Positions 33,773-40,427 of a stretch of DNA of 64,000 nt are shown one piece after another (within the stretch, counting starts at the first letter, position 1; every line of letters starts with the position of its first letter). The notes beneath the pieces were generated by a model. The model saw nothing but the letters and a program-made list of their open reading frames with translations, had not been told where the DNA came from and searched no databases. This stretch comes from Methylobacterium pseudosasicola. GTDB taxonomy: Bacteria > Pseudomonadota > Alphaproteobacteria > Rhizobiales > Beijerinckiaceae. The stretch is taken from positions 1 to 64,000 of the forward strand of contig NZ_FOTK01000021.1 of NCBI RefSeq assembly GCF_900114535.1, given 5' to 3'. Made by a program: the position numbers and the translations under genes.

Positions 33773-33812
33773 GGGCGCACATCGGGCGCACGTCGGGCGC
33801 ACATGGGCGCAC
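33773..33812 (+). repeat. Iteron-like array: GGGCGCAC x4
   Basis: Four GGGCGCAC units starting at 33773, 33784, 33795 and 33805, i.e. about one per helical turn, so all lie on one DNA face. They directly follow an AT-rich patch. Too short and regular to be a CRISPR; the layout fits iterons. Confidence 0.65.
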
Positions 33813-33909
33813 AGCCCGTCCAGGGATGCCTTAACCGTTGCCGAGGGACACCCGTTGACCGTCCGGCCCAGGTGGATTCTCCTGGGCTCACGGATCGAGG
33901 GAGACGGCA

Positions 33910-34218
33910 ATGAACCGGGGCACTGAGGCGACGCTGCACGTGGCGGGCACGCTGGCGAGCGTCGGCAGCTCCATCGGGCTGGGCATGCAGATCGCCTCGG
34001 CGAAGGCCCGGGGCCGCCGCGAGCAGGCGGTCGACTCGGTCTCGGAGCTCGCGATCCGGCTCCAGGAGGCCCGGCAGGCACAGCGCGCCGCGCTGCACCG
34101 GGCTGCCCAGGCCGAGGCGCGGCTCGCCGCATCCCAGGCCGAGCTCATGGCGCTGCGACACGCCCTGGCGCAGGAGCGCCAGCTGACGGCCGCGCTCCGC
34201 GACGTCTGCGGCATCTGA
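33910..34218 (+). CDS. Hypothetical helical protein
   Basis: A 102-residue protein: N-terminal Gly/Ser/Ala-rich hydrophobic part (TLHVAGTLASVGSSIGLGMQ) and a long helix (LQEARQAQRAALHRAAQAEA, LAASQAELMALRHALAQERQ). Likely a membrane-associated or oligomeric protein. Ribosome site GGGAGA 7 bases before ATG. It is the first gene after the origin-like region, and its transcript ends at the 34241 hairpin. Confidence 0.6.
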   Translation: MNRGTEATLHVAGTLASVGSSIGLGMQIASAKARGRREQAVDSVSELAIRLQEARQAQRAALHRAAQAEARLAASQAELMALRHALAQERQLTAALRDVCGI

Positions 34219-34240
34219 CCCGCGGGGGACCGCGAAACGC

Positions 34241-34275
34241 AGAAGGGCCCGCCGGTCATTCCGGCGGGCCCTTCT
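34241..34275. terminator. Bidirectional hairpin terminator
   Basis: A perfect 15-base stem (AGAAGGGCCCGCCGG / CCGGCGGGCCCTTCT) with a five-base loop, between convergent genes ending at 34218 (+) and 34294 (-). No long T-run, so termination strength is uncertain. Confidence 0.75.
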
Positions 34276-34293
34276 CGCTTCCCGGAGGATGGC

Positions 34294-34917
34294 TCAGTGG
34301 AATGACGGCTTCGGTCCGCCGAGGTCGTGCCCGTCGTCCCACTCCTGCCCGGAGATCGGGCGGGGGCCGCGCGCCGCCATCGCGGCCACTTCGGCTTGCA
34401 TGGTCCGGAACGACGTGCGGGCCTTCGCGGCCAGCAGCGCGACATCGACCGTTGAGCGCGCCGAATCCTTGGCCCGCTTCTCGATGAACGTCACGTACGA
34501 CGGCAGGAGGGGCGAGCCCTCCGAGACGGTCCGGGCGCCGACGTGCCGAGTCAGGTCCGGCACCGGCATGCGGGCGGCCACCGCCAGGTCCTGCGGGGCG
34601 AGGCTGCGCAGCCAGCCAGCGACGGGCTCGCTTATGTGGCCGACGTGCCGGGCGAAGGCCTTCTCCCCGCCGTCGCGCAGGGCCACGGCCGCGTGCTGGA
34701 CGAACAGGCCGAACGTCGGGCTCTGCCAGTCGAAGTCCGGGTCCGTGACGTCGTCCTGCGCAACGGCGTCGTCGGCGACCGCGCGGGGCGTCAGCGCCGG
34801 GCTCGGGAAGATGGACCTCAGCACGGCGCCGGGGACCTGCAGTCCGTAGCCGACGGCGGTCTGCAGGCCGCCCATGATCCGGGCGAGGATGGAGGCGAGG
34901 CGGGCGAGGAAGCTCAT
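34294..34917 (-). CDS. Hypothetical protein with hydrophobic N-terminus
   Basis: A 207-residue protein. The first about 40 residues (MSFLARLASILARIMGGLQT, VPGAVLRSIF) look like an amphipathic or membrane-associated helix; the remainder is soluble with an Asp-rich patch (DDVTDPDFDWQSPTFGLFVQ) and a C-terminal helix bundle (SYVTFIEKRAKDSARSTVDV). No known domain. Convergent with the preceding plus-strand gene. Confidence 0.55.
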   Translation of the reverse strand: MSFLARLASILARIMGGLQTAVGYGLQVPGAVLRSIFPSPALTPRAVADDAVAQDDVTDPDFDWQSPTFGLFVQHAAVALRDGGEKAFARHVGHISEPVAGWLRSLAPQDLAVAARMPVPDLTRHVGARTVSEGSPLLPSYVTFIEKRAKDSARSTVDVALLAAKARTSFRTMQAEVAAMAARGPRPISGQEWDDGHDLGGPKPSFH

Positions 34918-35015
34918 GGGGGGACCCTGTGCGGTTGGGGTCCGATCCGTGTCGCCGGCCCCTCAACCGGATTCCAGCACTCCGCCCTGCAAGCCACAAA
35001 GCGTGCAGGCGCGCA

Positions 35016-35528
35016 TCACCCAGCAAGGCCAGCCACTTCCGCCCAGGTGGCCCGCCGCATGAATGCCTGCCGCGCGGTGCATCTCTCTGCGAAATAAGCG
35101 GAAGTCACGGTCCGGTGGACCCCGTTTTGGAGGCTGTGCGCCCCGACGAATCGGGTCAGCGTCGCGGGCAGGCCGGCCGCGTCGGCCGCGGCGTCGTGGG
35201 CGCGCTGCGCGGCCCGGTCCTCGGCGCCGGCCGGGTCGAGCATGTCCCAGGCCTGCTCGCGCGTCAGGGGCTGCAGGCCGTCGGCGGTGACGAGGTACGT
35301 GTCGTCGTCCCAGGGGATGCTGCGCCCCGTCGTGACGATGACGCCGACGGGCAGGTCGTGCTCGGACCGCCACGTCGTCCGGGCCGCGTCCAAGTAGTGC
35401 GGCCGCTTCGGGTAGGCAGCAAAACCGGCGACGAGGCGGTCTTCCAGGCGCGTGCGCGTCCCGCTCCAGACGAGGACCGGCCGGAGGATCGCCCCCGCCC
35501 GCATCACCACCGTCGCCGTCTCCGCCAT
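35016..35528 (-). CDS. Hypothetical protein
   Basis: A 170-residue protein of alpha/beta composition with TVVMRAGAILRPVLVWSG, HDLPVGVIVTTGRSIPWDDD and an Ala/Asp-rich C-terminal half. No recognisable domain or Walker motif. It is transcribed toward the 34294 gene, which starts 98 bases downstream of its stop. Confidence 0.55.
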   Translation of the reverse strand: MAETATVVMRAGAILRPVLVWSGTRTRLEDRLVAGFAAYPKRPHYLDAARTTWRSEHDLPVGVIVTTGRSIPWDDDTYLVTADGLQPLTREQAWDMLDPAGAEDRAAQRAHDAAADAAGLPATLTRFVGAHSLQNGVHRTVTSAYFAERCTARQAFMRRATWAEVAGLAG

Positions 35529-35576
35529 CGCCGCCTCCCGAGTCCTGGGTGGGACTCATCGTGGATTCACCATCCA

Positions 35577-35610
35577 TATAATCTCCCCCTTGCGTACCTC
35601 AATCAAGTAC
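35577..35610. promoter_or_regulatory. Divergent promoter/operator region of the HTH module
   Basis: Between divergent genes starting at 35528 (-) and 35668 (+). It contains TATAAT at 35577-35582 and an imperfect 17-base dyad GTACCTCAATCAAGTAC at 35594-35610. Likely binding site for one of the adjacent HTH proteins. Confidence 0.45.
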
Positions 35611-35667
35611 CGATACTGAGAACCATCGAGGCCAGCACAGGACTCGCGGCGATCGGAGGACGAGGGG

Positions 35668-36012
35668 ATGGACGAAGGTCAGTACATGCGGGACGGGGAG
35701 TACCGGGCCCCGCCCGCCCTCCTCCGCGAGCTCCTGGAGGCCGGCGAGACGCTGGCCTCGATCGCCCGCAAGCACGGCGTCGAGGTGCACCGCGTGCGGT
35801 ACCGGTGCCGCCGGCTCGGGCTGGGCGAGCTCAAGGGCAAGGCGCCGGCCCGCGACGCGCTGGCGCTGGCGCTGTCGCACTCGGACATCCCGCTCACGAG
35901 GATCGCCAAGGCGTTCGGCTGCGAGCCGTGCACGATCGGCGTGGCCGCGCGCCGTTATGGCCTGCCGACCGACGAGGCCGGCCGCCGCGCCCTGATGGAG
36001 GCCCGGTCGTGA
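35668..36012 (+). CDS. Tandem helix-turn-helix protein (two repeats)
   Basis: A 114-residue protein made of two HTH-like repeats: residues 15-52 (LLEAGETLASIARKHGVEVH, then RVRYRCRRLGL) and 63-98 (ALSHSDIPLTRIAKAFGCEP, then CTIGVAARRYGLP). Each has the pattern helix, (S/T)xxxIA+xxG(V/C), recognition helix, R+xGL. A related three-repeat protein is at 38063. DNA binding is strongly suggested; the target is unknown. Ribosome site GGAGG 13 bases before ATG. Coupled (GTGA overlap) to the next gene. Confidence 0.7.
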   Translation: MDEGQYMRDGEYRAPPALLRELLEAGETLASIARKHGVEVHRVRYRCRRLGLGELKGKAPARDALALALSHSDIPLTRIAKAFGCEPCTIGVAARRYGLPTDEAGRRALMEARS

Positions 36013-36233
36013 GCCGGCGCCCACTGACGGACGAGGACGTCCGTGTCGTGCTCTCCGCCGCCGTCCGGATCGCCGGAGGGCAGCGACCCTGGTCGCGTCT
36101 CAACGGGATCAGCCAGTCCTACGTCTCGAAGGTGCTGCGAGGGGACCAGCCGCCGGGCGAGCGCGTCCTGGCTGCCCTCGGCCTCGCCGAGATGCCCCGC
36201 ACCTACACACCCATCGATGGAGGTCGGCCGTGA
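36009..36233 (+). CDS. Small HTH regulator (XRE/YdaS-like)
   Basis: A 74-residue protein: VVLSAAVRIAGGQRPWSRLN, then GISQSYVSKVLRGDQPPGER and VLAALGL. The motif GISxxYVSKVLRGxxxPGERVLAALGL places it with the 31766 and 36435 proteins. GTG start overlaps the preceding stop (GTGA); its own stop overlaps the next GTG. Probably a coregulator encoded with the tandem HTH protein. Confidence 0.65.
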   Translation: MSRRPLTDEDVRVVLSAAVRIAGGQRPWSRLNGISQSYVSKVLRGDQPPGERVLAALGLAEMPRTYTPIDGGRP

Positions 36234-36406
36234 TCGAGCGATTCCTGCTGCGCGTCGTCATCTCGGCCGGCGGCGCGCCCGCGGTCGCCCTGGCGGCCCA
36301 TGCCCACCTGTCCACGCCCGGCGACGTGGCCGTCTGCGTCTGTGCCGGATTCGTCGGCCTGTTCCTGGGCCTCACCGCCGCCGCCTGCGAGCCCGGCGGC
36401 CGCTGA
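36230..36406 (+). CDS. Small two-helix membrane protein
   Basis: A 58-residue protein with two hydrophobic stretches (FLLRVVISAGGAPAVALAAH and VAVCVCAGFVGLFLGLTAAA). GTG start with GGAGG 6 bases upstream; overlaps the upstream stop. Function unknown. Confidence 0.55.
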   Translation: MIERFLLRVVISAGGAPAVALAAHAHLSTPGDVAVCVCAGFVGLFLGLTAAACEPGGR

Positions 36407-36434
36407 CCGTCCCCTCTACGCGTGGAGTACCCCC

Positions 36435-37070
36435 ATGGCCCGACCGCCCATCCCCCCGGACATGCATCTCTGGGACCCGACGCGTAGGCGCATCATCGAC
36501 CGCCAGCGCGCCGAAGGGCACCGATCCTCGTGGCGGCTGTCGCCGGACGACCTGCGCCAGATGCTCGTGTCGGCCACGGCAGAAGTCGGCACGCCGGCGC
36601 AGTACGCCCATCGCCTGGGCTGCACGCCCGGTTTCATGTGGGAGGTCCTGACGGGGGAGCGACGGGCCAGCGGGCCGATGCTGGAGGCGCTAGGCCTAGT
36701 CTGGGACGGGCGGAAACAGGCCTACACCGACCCGCTCCTGTCGCGCCGGGCACGGCACATCCAAGACGACCGGCTGCGCCGAAGCGTGCCCCCGGCACAG
36801 CGGGCCGAGTTCGAGGCCGACCCGGACGTAAAGGCCGCCCTGGAGCGCACCGCAGCGAGGGCGAAGGCCGAGGCCCAGTCGGACCTGTTCCCCAGCGGCC
36901 TGCCAGAGCTTTCCGCTCAAGCCGTCGAGGATCGGTGGATCGACGAGCTCTACAGCCGGGACCCTAGGTCGGAGGCCGAGAATCGGGAGCCCTGGCCCCG
37001 CAAACGGCTGAACGTCGAGCTTCTGCACTCGACCGTCATCCCCTTCCCGAGGCGCCCACGCGGCGGCTGA
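36435..37070 (+). CDS. HTH-containing hypothetical protein
   Basis: A 211-residue protein. Residues about 35-80 form an HTH of the element's own type (VGTPAQYAHRLGCTPGFMWE, VLTGERRASGPMLEALGLV), matching the 31766 and 36009 proteins. The rest is helical and charged (DPDVKAALERTAARAKAEAQ) with a Trp/Arg-rich C-terminus. Likely DNA-binding; role not assignable. Confidence 0.6.
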   Translation: MARPPIPPDMHLWDPTRRRIIDRQRAEGHRSSWRLSPDDLRQMLVSATAEVGTPAQYAHRLGCTPGFMWEVLTGERRASGPMLEALGLVWDGRKQAYTDPLLSRRARHIQDDRLRRSVPPAQRAEFEADPDVKAALERTAARAKAEAQSDLFPSGLPELSAQAVEDRWIDELYSRDPRSEAENREPWPRKRLNVELLHSTVIPFPRRPRGG

Positions 37071-37098
37071 CATGACGTCACGCGGACGCAGCCAGCAC

Positions 37099-37157
37099 GG
37101 TAAATAATTTCATTCACCTACTTGCATCCCGCATCTAAGTGAATTAAATCATTTACC
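37099..37157. promoter_or_regulatory. Long inverted repeat, 19-base arms (GGTAAAT...ATTTACC)
   Basis: Arms GGTAAATAATTTCATTCAC (37099-37117) and GTGAATTAAATCATTTACC (37139-37157) are reverse complements at 17 of 19 positions, separated by 21 bases. It lies 21 bases before the 37178 gene, so it covers its promoter. The half-element GTGAAT/ATTCAC recurs at 39174-39224. Confidence 0.65.
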
Positions 37158-37177
37158 AAGACGGACGGAGACACCTG

Positions 37178-37324
37178 ATGCCCCAGACCACCGAAACCCT
37201 CCCCGAGCAGACGCTGACAGAGATCCTCCTCGATACCCTCCTGGCTGTCGTCGAGGCTGAGAACGCCGAGCTCCGCGAGCTGCCCGAGCCGGAGAGCGTC
37301 ATCGCCTTCCCCACGATCTTCTGA
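37178..37324 (+). CDS. Small acidic protein
   Basis: A 48-residue, strongly acidic Leu/Glu-rich helical protein (LTEILLDTLLAVVEAENAEL, RELPEPESVIAF). Short but its start follows a ribosome site (ACGGAGACACCTG) and it lies directly behind the 19-base inverted repeat. Function unknown; a small regulator or antitoxin-like partner is a guess. Confidence 0.55.
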   Translation: MPQTTETLPEQTLTEILLDTLLAVVEAENAELRELPEPESVIAFPTIF

Positions 37325-37396
37325 GACCGGCCGGGGTTCGCCCCGGCCCCTCCACCGGCCGCCCTGGCGCAGGGGCGGCCCGTCGAGGGGCCTGCC
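37325..37396 (+). repeat. Double-hairpin leader, copy 1
   Basis: GC-rich intergenic unit: a first hairpin GGCCGGGG...CCCCGGCC and a second formed by GGCCGCCCTGG... and GGGGCGGCC. A homologous unit is at 37954-38021; both stand between genes about 40 bases before a start with AGGAGA. Terminator plus leader or a structured mRNA element. Confidence 0.5.
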
Positions 37397-37436
37397 AACC
37401 GCCCGACCTCGCGGGCACGATCTAGGAGAACGCCAC

Positions 37437-37946
37437 GTGGCCATTCAGATCACCCGCTCCGGCACCGACCTGCTCGTCCGGACCCCGCACGCGAACACGA
37501 ACTTCAACGCGCGCATCAAGGACATGGGCGGCCGCTGGGAGGCGCCGGCCTGGCGCGTCGACGCCCGCAACGAGGCCCTGGTCAGGGCCGCGCTGGTGCG
37601 CTCCTACGGCGGCGACGGCGAGGGCGAGCCGGACACGGTGTCGCTGCAGTGCCACATCGAGAAGGACAGCTGGCAGTCCCCCGTCGAGGTCGCCGGACGC
37701 ATCATCGCCAGGGCTTTCGGCAGGGACTCGGGCGCCAAGCTCGGCGAGGGCATCGTGCGCCTGGATGGCTCCGTCACGTCGGGCGGCTCCAGGGCCAATT
37801 GGACGACTGTGGTCGACGCGACGGTTGTGATCCACGACTGCCCCCGGAAGGTCGCCGCGAAGGCCATGGCCGACGGCTACACGGGCGTCACAGAGGCCCG
37901 GCTGTACGTCCCGGACGTGCAGGCCCTGGCGGAGGGCGTGGACTGA
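37437..37946 (+). CDS. Hypothetical element protein
   Basis: A 169-residue protein beginning MAIQITRSGTDLLVRTPHAN, then FNARIKDMGGRWEAPAWRVD and EALVRAALVRSYGGDGEGEP. The FNARIKDMGGRWEAPAWRVD segment looks like a small alpha/beta DNA- or ligand-binding module common in mobile elements. The rest is beta-rich. GTG start with AGGAGA 8 bases upstream. Function unknown. Confidence 0.6.
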   Translation: MAIQITRSGTDLLVRTPHANTNFNARIKDMGGRWEAPAWRVDARNEALVRAALVRSYGGDGEGEPDTVSLQCHIEKDSWQSPVEVAGRIIARAFGRDSGAKLGEGIVRLDGSVTSGGSRANWTTVVDATVVIHDCPRKVAAKAMADGYTGVTEARLYVPDVQALAEGVD

Positions 37947-37953
37947 GCGTGGA

Positions 37954-38021
37954 AGCCGGGGCCCCGCGCCCCGGCCCTTCGCCGGCCGCCCCGCCCGGGG
38001 CCGCCCGCCGAGGGCCGACAG
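37954..38021 (+). repeat. Double-hairpin leader, copy 2
   Basis: CCGGGGC...GCCCCGG hairpin, then CCGGCCGCCCCGCCCGGGGC, closely paralleling copy 1 at 37325-37396, and followed after about 40 bases by the 38063 gene with AGGAGA. Confidence 0.5.
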
Positions 38022-38062
38022 GCATCCCTCGCATGAGGATCCCCCACCACAGGAGAGCAGCC

Positions 38063-38548
38063 ATGGCCGAGCGCAAGGCGCCCGACGACATCGTCCTCAA
38101 GCGCGTCATCCAAGATTCGCGATCGTTCGCCGACGCTGCCGAGCGGCTCGGCCTGTCCAAGACGTGCGTGCGGACGCACGCCGATCGCCTGGGGATCCGC
38201 ACCCGGTTCCGCTACGGCTTCGAGAAGATCCCGCAGTCCGACACCGTGCTCAAGAGGATGTTCCGGGAGACCCGGAACGGCACCGGCCTGTCGGCCGTCG
38301 CCCGGCGCCTGGGCGTGCGCCGCAAGCTCCTCACCGAGGAGAGCGACAGGGTCGGTGTCGACGGGCGCCGGGCTATCCGGCGGTTCCTGCCGGACGACGA
38401 GACGCTCCGGAGCGACCTGCTCGCGTGCCGGAGCTTCTCCGACCTGGCCCGCCAGTACGGCGTCCACGAGCACAACGTCAGGAACCAGGCGCGCCGGCTC
38501 GACGTCCCGTCGCCCTCGAAGCGGGGGAGCATCCAGCGCCATGCCTAA
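38063..38548 (+). CDS. Tandem helix-turn-helix protein (three repeats)
   Basis: A 161-residue protein built of three HTH repeats: residues 10-45 (VIQDSRSFADAAERLGLSKT, CVRTHADRLGI), 60-98 (GTGLSAVARRLGVRRKLLTE, ESDRVGV) and 112-147 (LLACRSFSDLARQYGVHEHN, VRNQARRLDVP). Each repeat has the form (S/T)FxDxAxRxGVxxxxVRxxARRL. The repeat is shared with the two-repeat protein at 35668. A protein binding three repeated half-sites is one possible reading. ATG start with AGGAGA upstream; stop overlaps the next gene by eight bases. Confidence 0.7.
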   Translation: MAERKAPDDIVLKRVIQDSRSFADAAERLGLSKTCVRTHADRLGIRTRFRYGFEKIPQSDTVLKRMFRETRNGTGLSAVARRLGVRRKLLTEESDRVGVDGRRAIRRFLPDDETLRSDLLACRSFSDLARQYGVHEHNVRNQARRLDVPSPSKRGSIQRHA

Positions 38549-39179
38549 GAAGATCGTCCGCCCCCAGGCCGTCGTCACGCCGGAGCTCAAGGCCCGGCTC
38601 GCGGCGATGGAGGCCCGCAACGCGGTGCCGCGGCCGCGCCGCGTCGGTGCGTTCGACATCGACGCGTACGTAAACGACATCGCCACCGGCGTCACCGAGC
38701 GGCCCGGCATCGTCCGCGAGGACCAGGGCGTCATGCTCGACCGGGAGGAGTCGGAGGCCATGCACGACGCGTCCCGGCACATGGCGCAGGTCGCGGTGGG
38801 GTGCCGGGACATGGCGAAGCTGGGCGGCCTGTGCGGTTTCGAGCTCTCGCACGATGCCTGGATCCGGGCCGCGGAGGACGTGGACGCCCTGCCCACAGTG
38901 GTCCACATCATCCTGAGCCAGCGTCGCCTGACGGATCCCCACGCGATGGTCGACGACATCGGGCTCGACTGCATCTGCGACGCGATCGAGCGGGTTGGGG
39001 TCTGCCGCGGCATGGCGCTCCTCGACGCGACCCGCCGTGGGGGCGCCCTGACGCTCTCGGCGGAAAGGCTCGTCGATCGTGCCCACAGCGCGACCCGCGC
39101 TCTGACGGCGCTCCTCTACCGCCATGCGAGGACGGCCCGCTACCGGGCCTGGAGGGACCAGACGCCGTACCGTGAGTGA
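38541..39179 (+). CDS. Hypothetical protein of the element
   Basis: A 212-residue mainly helical protein (KARLAAMEARNAVPRPRRVG, DREESEAMHDASRHMAQVAV, ALLDATRRGGALTLSAERLV). No recognised domain. The start overlaps the stop of the tandem-HTH gene by eight bases, so it is translationally coupled and may be its partner. Confidence 0.55.
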   Translation: MPKKIVRPQAVVTPELKARLAAMEARNAVPRPRRVGAFDIDAYVNDIATGVTERPGIVREDQGVMLDREESEAMHDASRHMAQVAVGCRDMAKLGGLCGFELSHDAWIRAAEDVDALPTVVHIILSQRRLTDPHAMVDDIGLDCICDAIERVGVCRGMALLDATRRGGALTLSAERLVDRAHSATRALTALLYRHARTARYRAWRDQTPYRE

Positions 39180-39224
39180 ATAAGCCCATTCACTCTCGCA
39201 GGGTAGGTGATACAATCATTCACC
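39174..39224. promoter_or_regulatory. Operator cluster: GTGAAT/ATTCAC dyads
   Basis: GAGTGAAT (39174-39181) and ATTCACTC (39188-39195) form a perfect 8-base dyad around 6 bases; GGTGATACAATCATTCACC (39206-39224) is a second dyad (GGTGA...TCACC). Both share the GTGAAT/ATTCAC core with the 37099 repeat. The operators lie about 40 bases before the 39266 gene. Confidence 0.6.
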
Positions 39225-39265
39225 CCGGGGCTCTCCCCCGGGGTGTTGCGCATCCGGAGGCGGTC

Positions 39266-39760
39266 ATGGCGAAGCGAGAGCACATCGACGAGAACGAGCG
39301 CCAGCGCCGCCGGGAACGGGTCGAGCTCGTCGGCACGCTCGCCTGGGGGGAGCACAGCTGGCAGACGCCCCTCGCCAGGGAGCTGGACATCCCGCAGCCG
39401 CGGGTGGGGCAATGGCTGCTGAAGCCGAGCGCCGACAAGCGCGTGAACGTACCGCCGAAGCCGGTCCCCTCGCACGTCATGGACGCCCTGCCGGCGATTG
39501 CCCGGGATAAGGCGGCCGACCTGCGCCGGCGCGCCGCCGAGCTGGAGGCCCTGTATCCGGATGGAGGGGCCCCGCCCAGGGCCCAAGGCGAGCCCGGGGC
39601 GGCCGGCGAGGCCCCGCGCGAATCCGGGCCGACCGCGGCCGCGGCCGAGGCCGAGGCCGCCCCGGAGGGGGAGGACTTCGACGTCGACGGATTCTTGGCG
39701 CAAGTCATGGAGGCCGGCCCGACCGATTGGGGCGCCCATCGCGGCGAGGACCTGCTCTAG
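39266..39760 (+). CDS. HTH-containing hypothetical protein
   Basis: A 164-residue protein: basic start MAKREHIDENERQRRRERVE, then an HTH-like segment (WQTPLARELDIPQPRVGQWL) and a Pro/Ala/Glu-rich, probably disordered C-terminal half. Ribosome site GGAGG 6 bases before ATG, directly behind the GTGAAT operators. Likely regulator. The stop TAG is shared with the stop of the convergent gene on the other strand. Confidence 0.6.
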   Translation: MAKREHIDENERQRRRERVELVGTLAWGEHSWQTPLARELDIPQPRVGQWLLKPSADKRVNVPPKPVPSHVMDALPAIARDKAADLRRRAAELEALYPDGGAPPRAQGEPGAAGEAPRESGPTAAAAEAEAAPEGEDFDVDGFLAQVMEAGPTDWGAHRGEDLL

Positions 39761-40338
39761 GCCCTCTCCCGCCTCTCCCGCCTCTCCCGCCTCTCCCGGA
39801 CGAGCCGCTGCTCCTCCGGCTCCAGCTCGGACCGCTCAACTCGGGCGATGACCTGGGCGAGGCTGGCCGGCTCCAGGCCGGGCCACGCGTCGACGCCGAC
39901 GTCCAGGCTCAGGCGCGTCGGCTCCATCAGGCCGTGCACGTGCCCATAGGCATGGATCGTGCTCGACATCGAGCCTCTCCACGCCCTCATCGGGTAATGG
40001 CACAGGACGAGCCGCTGCCCCTCGATGGTCGTCTCCAGCAGGTCGCGAGGCGGCTCGGCCCACGGAAGGTCCTGGGTGTCGCGGTGGTCATGGTTGCCCC
40101 GGATGAGCCGCTTGTTGCCGTGGAGGCGATCGAAGATCTCGCGCAGGGGACCCGGCTTCAGCCGCATGGCGAAGTCGCCCACGTGCCAGACGTCGTCCCC
40201 CGGCCGGATCCTGGCGTTCCAGGCGGCGATCAGGGCCTCGTTCATGGGCGAGGGGTCGCGGTCGTCGAAGGGGCGGCCGCACAGCCTGGAGATCTGGGCA
40301 TGCCCGAAATGTTGGTCGGCGGTCAGGAAGGTCGTCAT
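39757..40338 (-). CDS. Calcineurin-like metallophosphoesterase
   Basis: A 193-residue phosphoesterase: DQHFGHAQ (first metal motif DxH), VWHVGDFA (GD), LIRGNHDHRD (GNHD), CHYP (His) and YGHVHG (GHxH) occur in order, the full calcineurin-like set. Substrate may be a nucleotide, nucleic acid or protein phosphate. The C-terminus is (RER)n-like, encoded by a simple repeat. It lies between the HTH genes and the integrase on the minus strand and is a common cargo type on small integrative elements. Confidence 0.85.
   Translation of the reverse strand: MTTFLTADQHFGHAQISRLCGRPFDDRDPSPMNEALIAAWNARIRPGDDVWHVGDFAMRLKPGPLREIFDRLHGNKRLIRGNHDHRDTQDLPWAEPPRDLLETTIEGQRLVLCHYPMRAWRGSMSSTIHAYGHVHGLMEPTRLSLDVGVDAWPGLEPASLAQVIARVERSELEPEEQRLVRERRERRERRERA
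39761..39800 (-). repeat. Tandem repeat CCTCTCCCG x4 in a gene 3' end
   Basis: Four 9-base units that encode the RERRERRERRER tail of the phosphoesterase; likely grown by slippage. Confidence 0.6.
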
Positions 40339-40427
40339 GGCGAGAGGATCCGTAGGAGGCTGGGCGGGCCCCCTGCGGGGCCCCTAGGGTTTGGCGGACA
40401 GGTCGGGATTCGAACGGGTCAAGCGTT

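Larger units (their letters stand above)
33450..33909. other. Candidate replication-origin/control region of the element
   Basis: No gene on either strand in 460 bases, but structured DNA: two 14-base palindromes (33550, 33572), a DnaA-box-like TTTTCCACA (33588), paired ATGTACCGG repeats (33682, 33694), an AT-rich patch at 33751-33771 (GAATGAATACAAAATTACAG) and four tandem GGGCGCAC units (33773-33812). Such combinations are typical of iteron origins near a primase gene; replication activity is inferred, not shown. Confidence 0.55.

Noticed and set aside
33773..33812. Regular short repeats that might be a CRISPR array
   Set aside because: Units are 8 bases at 10-11 base spacing, with no spacers and no cas genes; iterons fit better.
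40390..40420. tRNA-like GGGATTCGAAC / TGGCGGACAGG sequence on the minus strand at the 3' side of the integrase
   Set aside because: It resembles a tRNA 3' end, but the T-stem does not pair and no tRNA body is present. Its orientation is opposite to the 41981 site, so the two cannot be direct attL/attR repeats.
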